DNA of 64,000 bases. Origin: Stigmatella ashevillena. GTDB taxonomy: Bacteria > Myxococcota > Myxococcia > Myxococcales > Myxococcaceae. The position numbers and the translations under genes were made by a program. Under the pieces are notes generated by a model. It had not been told where the DNA came from. It did not search any database and saw only the letters and a list, made by a program, of their open reading frames with translations. Position 1 is the stretch's first letter; each line of letters opens with the position of its first letter. The DNA is taken from NCBI RefSeq assembly GCF_028368975.1, contig NZ_JAQNDM010000002.1, positions 6,876,425 through 6,940,424 on the forward strand. Direction: 5' to 3'. This document shows positions 17,020 to 25,355 of this stretch, piece after piece.

Positions 17020-17649
17020 CTACCATCGTGAGCACTCACGCAGGGGGCCCAAATCCCACAGTCCGGGAGCTGCGGCGGCGTTCTGCCGGTACACCTTGCC
17101 GCCCCACAGGAAGGCGCCCCCGACAAGCGGCACGTTGTAAGCGGCGACCGGGCCGGTGGGCAGGAGGTACGCGACGAGCAGCTCGTTCTCCCAGCCACCC
17201 GGGCGGCCCTGCATCCAGTCCGGATCCAGTGTGCGCCCGTCTCCCACTGCAATGGCGCGGCAGTTCCCCTCACGTCCGGCCCTAACGTGAACGCCCGGAC
17301 GGTGAGAGTGCCCAAAGGCGACTGTAAACCCCGGGCCTCCCCAGTCGTCAGCGACCTTCGCGGCGTGGTGCTTGGGGAACTGCTTCGCGACTTGGTGGCC
17401 GTGTAGAAGCCGCAGGTTCCCGTGCTTGAGCGGCTGTGACTTCTCGGGCACCCACTTGCTCCCCAGCGAGTCGCAGTCGAGGTCTTGGGCGAAGCGCTTC
17501 TAGAACCCGGAGACCAGAGACGGGGCGCTTCGGGAGAGCATCCGCAGAACGGCGCTGTCGTGGTTCCCTTCCAAGACGGTGAGCTTCGCGCGGGGGCAGG
17601 TCTTCCGCATGCTCTGTGCGAACTGCCCCCGTGTCAGCTTGGCGGGGGG
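17020..17649 (-). pseudogene. Phage-type metallophosphoesterase, N-terminally deleted and with amber codon
   Basis: Immediately after the capsid stop, the same frame reads AKLTRGQFAQSMRKTCPRAK then LTVLEGNHDSAV, containing the GNHD motif of calcineurin-like phosphoesterases. It hits a TAG at about 17502-17504 after SLVSGF and continues as KRFAQDLDCDSLGSKW, LRLLHGHQVAKQF and TVAFGHSHRPGVHV, containing the second metal-binding GHxH motif. The start and the first metal-binding motifs are missing. Both lesions make it non-functional. The deletion joins it directly to the capsid gene. Confidence 0.7.
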
Positions 17650-18735
17650 TTAGTAGGTGATGCAGCTGAACGCCTTCGGCTGGCGCAGCTTGAAGTCGGC
17701 CTTCACGATCGCGCGGATGGTCGTCTCGTCGTACTCGGCGCGCGTGTCGTGCTCGGACAGGCTCAATTCCTCGTCGATCCCGTAGATGAATTGGCGCCAA
17801 TCGGCACAGAACGTGATCCGCGTCACGGGGACCCGCGTCGTCATGACGAACGGGAAGCCGCGGATGGTTCCCTTGTCGAGCATTTCCTGACGGAAGATGA
17901 AGATGCCTGAATCCTTGAGCTGCATCAGCGCGGTCGCCCGGGTCGGGTGCAGAACCCAGCCGGCAGTGCCCATGCGAACGTGCGCCGTCATCGGCAGCTC
18001 GACCGCCTTGTCGATGTCGGCGAGGTAGGCCACAGCGGTCGTGCCTGTGTTCGCGAAGGTGTGCGCGCTGCCGAGCTGCACGAAGAGACCCTTCGGCGTG
18101 GCCCCCGTGCCATCACCGTTGAACCCGGCGTCGTCGAGCCCATCGGCCACGGTGGCGCGGAGGTCCTCCCCGACACCCGCGTCGCCGACCCCCGGCGTGC
18201 GCAGCAGGTCGTTACTGATATCGGTCAGCACCATCCCCTTGTGCGCCTTGAGTACAATCTTCCCGTACTTCGGCGCGCTTTTCGGAACAGTCTCCCCCTC
18301 GCCCACCCACTTGAAGACCGAAGTCCCCGTCTGCGTGCCCATGTGCAACTCGCCCTTGAACGCCTGTGTGCGCACGCCGAGCTTGAGCAGGGCGGCGTCG
18401 GGCCGCAGGAACTCGATCACCTCGCCGCTCTGCTGGATGGGTACGAGCACGCCTGCCGAGTCGAACTTGCTGAGCTGAACCGCCTTTTGCACGTCGGCGT
18501 TGCCGAAGCGCTTCGCGGCGTCGAGCAGATCGGCCGCGCCCGTGCGGCGCCCCAAGGCGACGACGCTCTTCGTGAACGCGCCGAAGTTCGCGACGCTCGC
18601 GTACACGCAGCCCTCGCGCGTCGCCCTATCTGTACCCACGCGGCCTGGCGCGCTGCGCACTGCGGAATCGACCAGCTCCCGCGCAACTTCCGGGCCCAGC
18701 GCTTTCACCATCTCCGCCATCTGATTGCGAGTCAT
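17650..18735 (-). CDS. Phage major capsid protein (HK97 fold)
   Basis: This 361-residue protein matches HK97-type major capsid proteins. It has an N-terminal helical segment that would be removed by the prohead protease, then FLRPDAALLKLGVRTQAFKG, GTSVFKWVGEGETVPKS and LKAHKGMVLTDISNDLLRTPG. It also has ATVADGLDDAGFNGDGTGAT, with a pocket-lining GdG/P stretch, and the C-terminal TFCADWRQFIYGI. The frame is complete with no lesions. It overlaps the protease gene by 4 bp (18732-18735). Its presence with protease and portal defines a head module on the minus strand. Confidence 0.9.
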   Translation of the reverse strand: MTRNQMAEMVKALGPEVARELVDSAVRSAPGRVGTDRATREGCVYASVANFGAFTKSVVALGRRTGAADLLDAAKRFGNADVQKAVQLSKFDSAGVLVPIQQSGEVIEFLRPDAALLKLGVRTQAFKGELHMGTQTGTSVFKWVGEGETVPKSAPKYGKIVLKAHKGMVLTDISNDLLRTPGVGDAGVGEDLRATVADGLDDAGFNGDGTGATPKGLFVQLGSAHTFANTGTTAVAYLADIDKAVELPMTAHVRMGTAGWVLHPTRATALMQLKDSGIFIFRQEMLDKGTIRGFPFVMTTRVPVTRITFCADWRQFIYGIDEELSLSEHDTRAEYDETTIRAIVKADFKLRQPKAFSCITY

Positions 18736-19595
18736 TGCCTTGACACTCCTTGGATGTAAACCTTGAACGCCTCGACGAAGCCCTTCGCGGTTTCGGCGGC
18801 GTCGAGCCCCTTCGCCTTTTCGTCTTCCTCGTCATCCGCCTTCGGCGCATCAGCGGATGTCGGCTCGCCCGTACTGGGCTTGCTCTCGTCTGCGGGCGCA
18901 TCACCGTTGCCGGTGGTCTGCTCTTCGCCCGCGTTAGGTTTGTCATCGTCCTTGTCGGACGCCTTCTGTTCGGCGTGGTTGCCGAGCAGCTCAGCGACCC
19001 ACGTTGCGATGCGCTCGACAAGCTCGTCGTCTTCGAGTGCCTTCGAGCGCACGGCTCGCGCGTTGCCCGGAATCGTCACGATCGAGACCTCCAGCAATTC
19101 CTGAGCGTCACAGTCGAAGCCGCCCCGCTCGTTCTGCCGGTACTGCCCGGGGAGCATGAGGTAGCGGACGGAGACGGCGTTCAGGATGCCCTTCGCGACC
19201 TTGCGCTCGATCCGCTTGGCGAAGTCGTCGTCATCGTCGAACTCAACGTCGATCATCAACGCGTTGTTCTCGATGTAGACGCGCCCCTTGCCGATAGGCA
19301 GCGCGGGCGCCGCTCCTGTCCACGCGGCGTGCGCACCGTCGTCATGGTTGAAGAGAACGACACCGTTCGCGTTGTAAGCGTCGGTGCGCCATCCCTTGAC
19401 GCTCAGCCGGTCGGAGTAGCGGTCAAAGTCACCGTCGCTTGCCTTGAACGTGTAGACACGGCTGGTGCTGTCAGCTTCGACGGGGGTCAGTGCTGCCGCA
19501 TCCTTCCTCACGGCGGCGAGTTGCAAAGAGCGTGTGAGCGGCTTTTTCATTCCTACCGAGTAAATGAGTGCGGAATTTGCCCGTGGCTCAGTCAT
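18732..19595 (-). CDS. HK97-family prohead protease
   Basis: This 287-residue prohead serine protease acts during capsid maturation. The body is VYTFKASDGDFDRYSDRLS, then VVLFNHDDG with the likely catalytic His, then GILNAVSVRYL with the likely Ser, and LLEVSIVTIPGNARAV. The last 90 residues are an acidic Glu/Asp/Lys-rich tail, as in scaffold-bearing proteases. ATG 19595 overlaps the portal stop (ATGACTGA) with a GAGG upstream and is preferred. ATG 19550 is possible but has its GGTAGGA too close. The frame is intact. Confidence 0.87.
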   Translation of the reverse strand: MTEPRANSALIYSVGMKKPLTRSLQLAAVRKDAAALTPVEADSTSRVYTFKASDGDFDRYSDRLSVKGWRTDAYNANGVVLFNHDDGAHAAWTGAAPALPIGKGRVYIENNALMIDVEFDDDDDFAKRIERKVAKGILNAVSVRYLMLPGQYRQNERGGFDCDAQELLEVSIVTIPGNARAVRSKALEDDELVERIATWVAELLGNHAEQKASDKDDDKPNAGEEQTTGNGDAPADESKPSTGEPTSADAPKADDEEDEKAKGLDAAETAKGFVEAFKVYIQGVSRQ

Positions 19596-20931
19596 TTTTC
19601 GCGGCCTCGGTGTTCGCTTCCGCCGAGCTGCCCGCGGCTGGCGTGGGCGTCTCTTGGGGCTTGCTTGGCTTCTGTCCAGGCAGCAGCTCGGCAAAGCCCT
19701 GGCGCTCGGGGTGAGGCTTGAATCCGGCTTCGGTGCGCCATTCGTCGAAGGTGAACGCACTCGGCAGCGTTCCCATCACGCGCAGGCGGTGCTCGCGGTC
19801 TGCGGGAACGGGCGAGTCGTAGGAAAGGATCACGTCGTCTTGAAAGCGCGGTGCCAAGTGCTTCTGCATGGCTGCCAGGAACACTTCGGCGCGCGGCTTG
19901 GTGGCCTGCTCGGCAAGGTGTTCCCGTGCGGCGTAGCTCGTCGCTTTATTGCTATTCGTCACGTCGCCGACGATCTCGGGCGGCACGCGATAGACCATCC
20001 GCACGAAGTCCATGAGGAAGCGGCGCAGGTCGATGAGCTGCATATCCTTGAAGGGCGTATCCAGGCGCGCGAACGTGGTCCGGCCACTGGTGATCATGAC
20101 GCGCCCTGCGTTGGCGGGCCCCCCATACTCGCGGGCCAACGACTCCTTGAACGCCTTCGCTGGCCCCGCTTGGCTCTCGCTGAACCCCTCGATCGAGATG
20201 ACGGCGCCAGGCAGCATGTTGTTGTAAAAGGCATTCTTCGTGTAGCGCGCCGCGTGCTCGTCCGTGTCGACCTCATCACCCAGCGCGTAGGCGATGCCGA
20301 TCCCGCGGCCGAGCGGGTCCGCCGGGTTCAGGCGCTTCACGTAGAGCACGCTCGGTGCTGGAAGCGTGAACAGGCGCCCGCCCGCCGTGATCGTGAAAGT
20401 GCGCTCGGGCTTCGGCTTGCTCAGGTCGGGAAGTGCGAGCACACAGTCGGGCGGAACCGGCCACAGGCCCACCGGCACCCCAGCGACTTCCTCGACGACC
20501 GCGAAGAACTCGCCCGTCAGGTCGTAGTGCGTGCAGAAGAGTTTCGCGAAGTCGCGGCCCGTCATGTAGTCGTTCGGATCCGCCAGTAGCCGCAGAAGGG
20601 GATGGTCGATCAGCTCGACTGCACCCGCCACGTTGACGAGCGCCTTCAAGCGCTCGCGGCGCACGTCCCCACCGGCCCGGCGAAGGGAGATGTCGACGAG
20701 CGACTTCTGCGTCACGGGGTCGCGTCGCTGAAAGGCGCGCCACGTCACATCCGCAAAGGCATCCCCTACGGTGTCCACGATCGCCCCAAGCCAGGGCATC
20801 TCAGCGTAGGAGGCCAGCAGCGCGGGCACCTCCCGCCGTGGTGGGGCCGACGTCCAACGGCTGAGTTCCAAGCCGGTCCCCTTGCGCTTGCCGCCTCTCA
20901 GCACGGCGCGCACCTTGTCGAGCATTCCCAT
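19588..20931 (-). CDS. Phage portal protein
   Basis: This 447-residue portal protein forms the dodecameric vertex through which DNA enters the head. Recognisable parts are WLGAIVDTVGDAFADVTWRA, the FYNNMLPGAVISIEGF segment, IDLRRFLMDFVRMVYRVPPE, SNKATSYAAREHLAEQA and the C-terminal FDEWRTEAGFKPHPERQGFA. ATG 20931 is preceded by GTGAGG. The frame is open throughout. It sits just downstream of the broken large terminase and overlaps the protease by 8 bp. Confidence 0.9.
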   Translation of the reverse strand: MGMLDKVRAVLRGGKRKGTGLELSRWTSAPPRREVPALLASYAEMPWLGAIVDTVGDAFADVTWRAFQRRDPVTQKSLVDISLRRAGGDVRRERLKALVNVAGAVELIDHPLLRLLADPNDYMTGRDFAKLFCTHYDLTGEFFAVVEEVAGVPVGLWPVPPDCVLALPDLSKPKPERTFTITAGGRLFTLPAPSVLYVKRLNPADPLGRGIGIAYALGDEVDTDEHAARYTKNAFYNNMLPGAVISIEGFSESQAGPAKAFKESLAREYGGPANAGRVMITSGRTTFARLDTPFKDMQLIDLRRFLMDFVRMVYRVPPEIVGDVTNSNKATSYAAREHLAEQATKPRAEVFLAAMQKHLAPRFQDDVILSYDSPVPADREHRLRVMGTLPSAFTFDEWRTEAGFKPHPERQGFAELLPGQKPSKPQETPTPAAGSSAEANTEAAKND

Positions 20932-20940
20932 TGCGTAGCC

Positions 20941-21473
20941 TCACCCTGCGAAGAACTGTTCAGCGAAAACCAAGTCGTGGATACCCCAGCAGAAGGCATC
21001 GATGCGGTCGTCACGGCGACGCCGTTCGGCCACGTCACGCGACGCTTGAAGGGCTCATAGCGCAGCGTGAAGCCGAGAGGAGACAGGGCCAAGAGCCCGG
21101 AGGGTCCCCGGATCATCGTGTCACGCACGTCTGCTGCGGTCGGGCCGATGAGCGCTCCGGCGCTCTTCGCCTGCCACACCTTTTTGATGACCCACCGGGC
21201 ACCGCGCCACGTCTTCCCGAAGCTGCGGCCAGCCATCACGAAGCACGTCGAGAACTTGTCGGGCGGCACCTGTTCGCGGCGGGCCCAGAAGTCCAGGTCG
21301 AAGACGAACAGCTCGACCTCTTTGTCTTCGAGCCCGCCGAAGAGCTTCGCGAGCTGAGCGCGGGAACCAACCGCGTTGACCATTCGCGACGCAGGTAACT
21401 CGTGGGGCGCGAGCCCTTCGGCGAACTGTACCCACCAGGACCCGCGTGTCAGGACCCTACGCATGGGAGGCAC
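20941..21473 (-). pseudogene. Phage terminase large subunit with large internal deletion
   Basis: The N-terminal part is a clear large terminase: FDLDFWARREQVPPDKF, the Walker A MAGRSFGKTWRGARW, LIGPTAADVRDTMIRG and YEPFKRRVTWPNGVAV. There the homology stops. In a different frame the next bases read DDRIDAFCWGIHDLVFAEQF then FAG and a stop at 20941, the usual extreme C-terminus of a terminase. So about 300 residues, including Walker B and the whole nuclease domain, are deleted, with a frame change at the joint. The packaging motor cannot work. The start overlaps the small terminase end by 17 bp. Confidence 0.82.
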
Positions 21474-21945
21474 CCTTGTCGTCGGCCTGCTCGGACGTGG
21501 CGCAATACTCTGCGGCGGGCACGGGCACGGGCACGGGAGGCTCGTCTGGCAGGAACTTGCTCAGGCGGTCGAGCAGCAGTTCACGTAGCGCAGCTGTATC
21601 GGCGGCTTGGTCCTCGGGATTCTTCGCCTCGACGTTGTCGCGTCGGCCGTACAGCTCCGGGAAGCGTCGGCTCAGAAGCCACTGGACGTGTTTCGGGTTC
21701 GAGGTGGAGGCGGCCTGTAGGGTTTCGGTCGCTTCCTGCATGAACTCCGCTTCGGCGCGGTTCACGGCAACGTGGAACTCACGATAGAGCCCACGGGCTT
21801 CACTGGCCCCCCGGTGATACCAACGGGAAAGGGTCTGCTCGTCGACGCCAACAAGACCGGCCGCAGCACGGCGGAAAAGACCCGAACTCAGATGCTCGCA
21901 AATAACCTTTTGGACGTCGGGGGTAAGTTTGGTTGGGCGGGCCAC
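21457..21945 (-). CDS. Phage terminase small subunit-like DNA-binding protein
   Basis: This 162-residue protein has an N-terminal helix-turn-helix (KLTPDVQKVICEHLSSGLF, AAAGLVGVDEQTLSRWYHRG) and a helical region FHVAVNRAEAEFMQEATETL with HVQWLLSRRFPELYG, as in small terminases of HK97-like phages. The start is GTG 21945. A conserved CCGCACTCATTTA element lies directly upstream and recurs upstream of the protease gene. Being first in the minus-strand head operon fits a TerS role. Confidence 0.75.
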   Translation of the reverse strand: MARPTKLTPDVQKVICEHLSSGLFRRAAAGLVGVDEQTLSRWYHRGASEARGLYREFHVAVNRAEAEFMQEATETLQAASTSNPKHVQWLLSRRFPELYGRRDNVEAKNPEDQAADTAALRELLLDRLSKFLPDEPPVPVPVPAAEYCATSEQADDKGASHA

Positions 21946-22354
21946 ATACCCTAAATGAGTGCGGATTTTACGAGTGGCCCACCGATCGGTTCAGATTTTA
22001 GGCCCCGCCCCCAACGAAACTCCGCAGCGCGTTTTTTCTCAAAATTTTCTGAGCGTGTGCGCACTCCGGGCAAGGTTTGATTTCACCTTTGACAGAAAAG
22101 CCGAGCCGGGGGCGCCTATCTCTTCTGTCGCACCTGACCACTTTGGCCCACTTTCATCCACATGCTACCCGAAAACCTCACCCTGCCCAGTCAAGGAAAG
22201 TAGAGTCGACTACCCAGCTCAAATATTGACCATCCCGTCAACGAAGCTGAAAACCTCTGTTTAGGACGGCCAGCGACAGGCAGGAACAGGACGGTTATTG
22301 CGGCCACTTTCTCACCATTGCCTACAGGGACACACAATCTTGCGAGGACTCATA
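21946..22354. other. Divergent control region, phage head operon / kinase
   Basis: These 409 bp separate the minus-strand head operon from the plus-strand kinase gene. Base composition falls toward the kinase. At 22032-22047 a CTCAAAATTTTCTGAG near-palindrome follows a T6 run. A TTGACA at 22089-22094 has no well-spaced -10 box. No gene is seen. Confidence 0.45.
21952..21979. promoter_or_regulatory. Shared upstream element of terS (copy 2 at 19562-19588)
   Basis: On the minus strand CCGCACTCATTTA lies eight to ten bases before the terS start. At 19562-19574 the identical 13-mer lies about a dozen bases before the internal protease ATG 19550. The flanks (CCAC ... upstream) also match. It may be an operator, promoter core or translation element; function is not known. 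Confidence 0.4.
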
Positions 22355-23545
22355 ATGACCAGCAACGATGAGGCTCCCGAAGAGTACGTGGAACACTTCA
22401 AGCGGCACAATCTGTCGATCGGTAGACGAATTGGCAGCGGAGCATCTGGAAGCGTTTATCGCGCAAATCAACCAAAACTGGGGCGTGATCTTGCAATCAA
22501 GTTATTCGATCACACTAGCGGTAAATCTGACACCCTTAGCCGAAAACGCTTTGAGCGCGAGGCCAGACTTCTCGCCAAAGCGCAGCACCCATCCATTCCC
22601 TTCGTGCTCTCGTGCGGCGACGTGCCCTGCAGTTCAGGGAATTCGACGCCGTATATTATTATGCAACTCATTGAGGGCAATCGCCTCGACGCAATCATTG
22701 CAAAAGAAAGATCAACGCCCAAAACCGCCATATTCTACATGAAACAAATCTTGGCCGCACTGGCTTGCGCGCATCAGCACAACATCATCCATCGAGATGT
22801 CAAACCCGAAAACATACTCGTATCAAACGCAGGGTCGGGACACTGCTATCTTATAGATTTCTCGGTAGGCGTTAGCTTGGTTTCCACTCCTGGATTGACA
22901 CGTGTAACGGGAGACAAGCGCCCTCCTGGTACATGGCTTTATGCTGCGCCGGAGCAACTTGAAGGGAAAGAAGTCGATCAACGAGCCGATCTTTTCTCAG
23001 CGGGCCTTGTTCTTTTTGAGTTGTTGACGGGTCGAAGAATCACCAAGCCCGAACTTTCAGAAGTCGAACTATCCTTGCTCTCTCCTTCCCTAAAACCTCT
23101 TCTACAGAAGGCATGTCATCCCAACCTGCCCCAACGATTCCAAAGCGCCAATGACTTTCGGGCAGAACTTGAGCGCTTAGAATTTGCAGGAATCAGCTTG
23201 GAGTTTGCAGGAATTAATCGCGTAACATCCAGAGACGCGTTATGTCTGAACTTTAGATGTCCGGGCACTCGGTGGGGGATGAAAGGCTGGTATGAAGGTC
23301 CCAATATCATCATCGATACCACCAAATCTTTTTGCAAAGACTGCGGAAATAGTTTGGTCTATCCATGCGCACATTGTGGCGCGCCATTCTCTGATAGCCA
23401 GTACTGCCCAGACTGCGGGCACACGCACTATGAAAAGCCCTTCTGCGAGAAATGCTTCACCATACTGAACAAGCGCGACAGGTACACGAATACAGTCAAA
23501 AATGGCTGCGCTAGCTGCAAGGCTGATGACGACATACCATTCTAG
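22355..23545 (+). CDS. Ser/Thr protein kinase fused to a Cys-rich zinc-ribbon array (prophage cargo)
   Basis: This 396-residue protein has an unusually low GC content for the window. ATG 22355 follows GAGGA. The kinase domain (about 20-272) has GSGASGSV (27-34), AIK with Lys49, HRDVKPEN (146-153) and APE (198-200). The magnesium motif reads DFS (168-170) instead of DFG. There follow a duplicated LEFAGI (275-280 and 283-288) and a C-terminal region with Cys pairs at 297/302, 327/330, 338/341, 351/354, 364/367 and 385/388, enough for three zinc ribbons. It has no transmembrane helix. It is transcribed against the prophage genes, as carried-in cargo genes often are. Kinases such as Stk2 and PglW act in phage defence; such a role here is inference. 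Confidence 0.82.
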   Translation: MTSNDEAPEEYVEHFKRHNLSIGRRIGSGASGSVYRANQPKLGRDLAIKLFDHTSGKSDTLSRKRFEREARLLAKAQHPSIPFVLSCGDVPCSSGNSTPYIIMQLIEGNRLDAIIAKERSTPKTAIFYMKQILAALACAHQHNIIHRDVKPENILVSNAGSGHCYLIDFSVGVSLVSTPGLTRVTGDKRPPGTWLYAAPEQLEGKEVDQRADLFSAGLVLFELLTGRRITKPELSEVELSLLSPSLKPLLQKACHPNLPQRFQSANDFRAELERLEFAGISLEFAGINRVTSRDALCLNFRCPGTRWGMKGWYEGPNIIIDTTKSFCKDCGNSLVYPCAHCGAPFSDSQYCPDCGHTHYEKPFCEKCFTILNKRDRYTNTVKNGCASCKADDDIPF

Positions 23546-23614
23546 CGTACTCTTGTGGTTAAAAATCCAATTTAATATATCGACAATTTCCTCACTCCCC
23601 CATGCGATCTGAGA

Positions 23615-23971
23615 TCACACAAAGTTGGCAGCGACTTCACGTTCGCAACTGAGTGACTCGACTCGGTCACGCTGATTTTTGCCTGTCGACACAGGACACC
23701 TGAGTCTGTATCCCAACGCATCCGCGCATCGAGTAGTCCAGCAGCGGTGCTGCCGCCCCTGTGGCTCTTGCCCCCTGTGTCCACTTTGGAGGCTCACGCC
23801 GCACAGCTCACACGTCATCGCGTACAGGCTCTGCCGACGAGTCGCATCGCGTTCAGAGCAGGCCATGTGACGCGGCCCGACCGCGTGTTCGTAGGTGATG
23901 ATCTCGCCCTCCTCGCTGGGAAGGGAGCACGACGCACAAGGCCCCCGCCGCTTCGCGACGATCGTTGGCAT
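23615..23971 (-). CDS. Small Cys-rich phage protein, unknown function
   Basis: This is a 118-residue protein. The N-terminal half has CASC (12-15) and HMAC, a pattern seen in small phage zinc-binding proteins that begin with a basic strand and a CxxC. A CELC follows. The rest is not recognised. ATG 23971 lies 1 bp from the end of the broken sigma gene, so it was the next gene of that operon. The C-terminal third is not obviously protein-like and may be frame-damaged. Confidence 0.45.
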   Translation of the reverse strand: MPTIVAKRRGPCASCSLPSEEGEIITYEHAVGPRHMACSERDATRRQSLYAMTCELCGVSLQSGHRGQEPQGRQHRCWTTRCADALGYRLRCPVSTGKNQRDRVESLSCEREVAANFV

Positions 23972-23972
23972 G

Positions 23973-25044
23973 TCATCCCCCCTGTGTGGTGAGCAGCTCG
24001 CGCAGCTCGGTGAGAGACAGCACGAGCATCCGGTCGACCCTGCTTTTGGGTACCCCCCCAGGCTTCCGCCACCGAGCGCACCGACTGCGCCGACTGGTTG
24101 ATGCCGTAGACCCGGGAGACCAGCTCACGCTTTACTGGAGCCAACCGGCGCACGGCATTGAAGACGCGGGCGCGGCGTTCTTCCGCCAGCAGGGCCTGCT
24201 CGGGGCTCTCGGCTTCTGCCTCCCGGCTCGTGAAGGTGCGAAAGGCTGCCTCGAACTCAACAGCCCCGCGTGACTGTTCCGATGATGGCTCTTCGCTGGC
24301 GGGCGCGACTGCGTCGGTGCTCTCAATCCGAATCGTGCCGCTTTCCCCATTCGCTGAATGCAAAGTGCGCCCCTTGTGAGCCCAGTCGCTCAGATGCACG
24401 TCGCTCGCATGCATGCGCGCAAATTATTCACAAGCCGTCCGGGCGCGGAAGTAAGGGGCTGTCGCAAAATAAGTATAATGAAAGTGATAGCGAGCCCACC
24501 AGGCAAGCAGCCATGGGGTTGGCCGTAACATGATGCGTACGGGATTGCAGGTTCGGGCGAATCTGGGCCTGCAGGAATCACTTTCATGGGCAGTGGACCA
24601 CTCGCTCTCTCCGAGGCGGCAAGCAAGCGTCCGGCTGATGAAACAATTTCACTTATTTTGCGACAGCCCCTAAGCCACCTCCCCGAACGACTGCCCGCCC
24701 CTCGTAGGGTCGTACTTATCGATCGTGCAGAGGACGGCGATCGACGCAACCTGTTCGAGGTCTTTGGACAACGGCGAGTCCGCGAACGGCTTGCTACAAT
24801 TCACAACCCTCTTGATGATTTGACACACGGAAGCAAGCAGTTCTGCGGATAGGGCCTTCTCGGCAACCGTGTCTCCTGTTTCTCGTGCAAACATGATTCG
24901 CGCGACAAGTGCGGCTTGTTGTTCCGACCGGGTAGTCTTCGACTCTCGTACATCGCTCACCGCTTCTTCGGCCCCAGTGTGTGTGGGGGCGTGAGACATC
25001 ATCGGACTGTCACTCCAGCAATCACGGCCAACCCTGGCCACCAT
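23973..25044 (-). pseudogene. Sigma-70-like factor gene broken by MITE, stop codon and frameshift
   Basis: Three segments form one ancestral gene. The first (25044 to 24674) ends DLEQVASIAVLCTIDKYDPTR then GGQSFGEVA, a sigma region 2. Removing the MITE and one TAA duplicate lets the frame continue YFRARTACE, meets a TAA at 24424-24426 (from GAA by one change), and continues FARMHASDVHLSDWAHKG. The third part reads RVFNAVRRLAPVKRELVSRV then YGINQSAQSVRSVAEAWG. A run of seven C (24053-24059) shifts the frame; with six, it reads VPKSRVDRMLVLSLTELREL to a TGA at 23973. The tail resembles a region 4 helix-turn-helix. Confidence 0.75.
24455..24670. mobile_element. 216-bp MITE with 20-bp perfect terminal inverted repeats
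   Basis: Both ends read GGGGCTGTCGCAAAATAAGT inward. Flanking TAA triplets (24452-24454 and 24671-24673) are the target duplication. Inside, ATGAAAGTGAT (24479-24489) and its reverse complement (24578-24588) form a nested inverted repeat. No transposase is coded. A TNA-type 3-bp duplication suits mobilisation by an IS5-group transposase; that link is inference. Confidence 0.85.
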
Positions 25045-25355
25045 GGTTCACGTTCAGGCGCACGGAGCCCGTTACCGTCCACGCGACGCCGCGACGGTCT
25101 CCGTGCTGAGCGACCTCGTCGCCCGACCTGTAAATGCGTGCGACTTCTTAATTTGGCCCACTGACACTGCTGGGTTGGCTAGGTACCTACTGACCTGACC
25201 TCATGGGTGAGCGTCAGTCTCGGCGGCTCACTTTGATAGGGGTCGTAGAAGTATCTAAACGCGCCCATCTCATATATGTTCCTATACTCCTTTATACTAC
25301 TCCTACCTCACCTTTCTCTTAAAGGGTTTAAGGAATAGAGAAGAGACGGCTTGAT
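25045..25355. promoter_or_regulatory. AT-rich divergent control region of the prophage
   Basis: These 311 bp lie between the sigma-like gene (minus) and the xis/int operon (plus). At 25270-25335 the sequence is AT-rich, with CTATACTCC and TTATACTACTCC near-repeats, TATATG and TTTAAGG. This is a plausible lysogeny control region with operators. I could not fix a promoter with good spacing. Confidence 0.4.
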
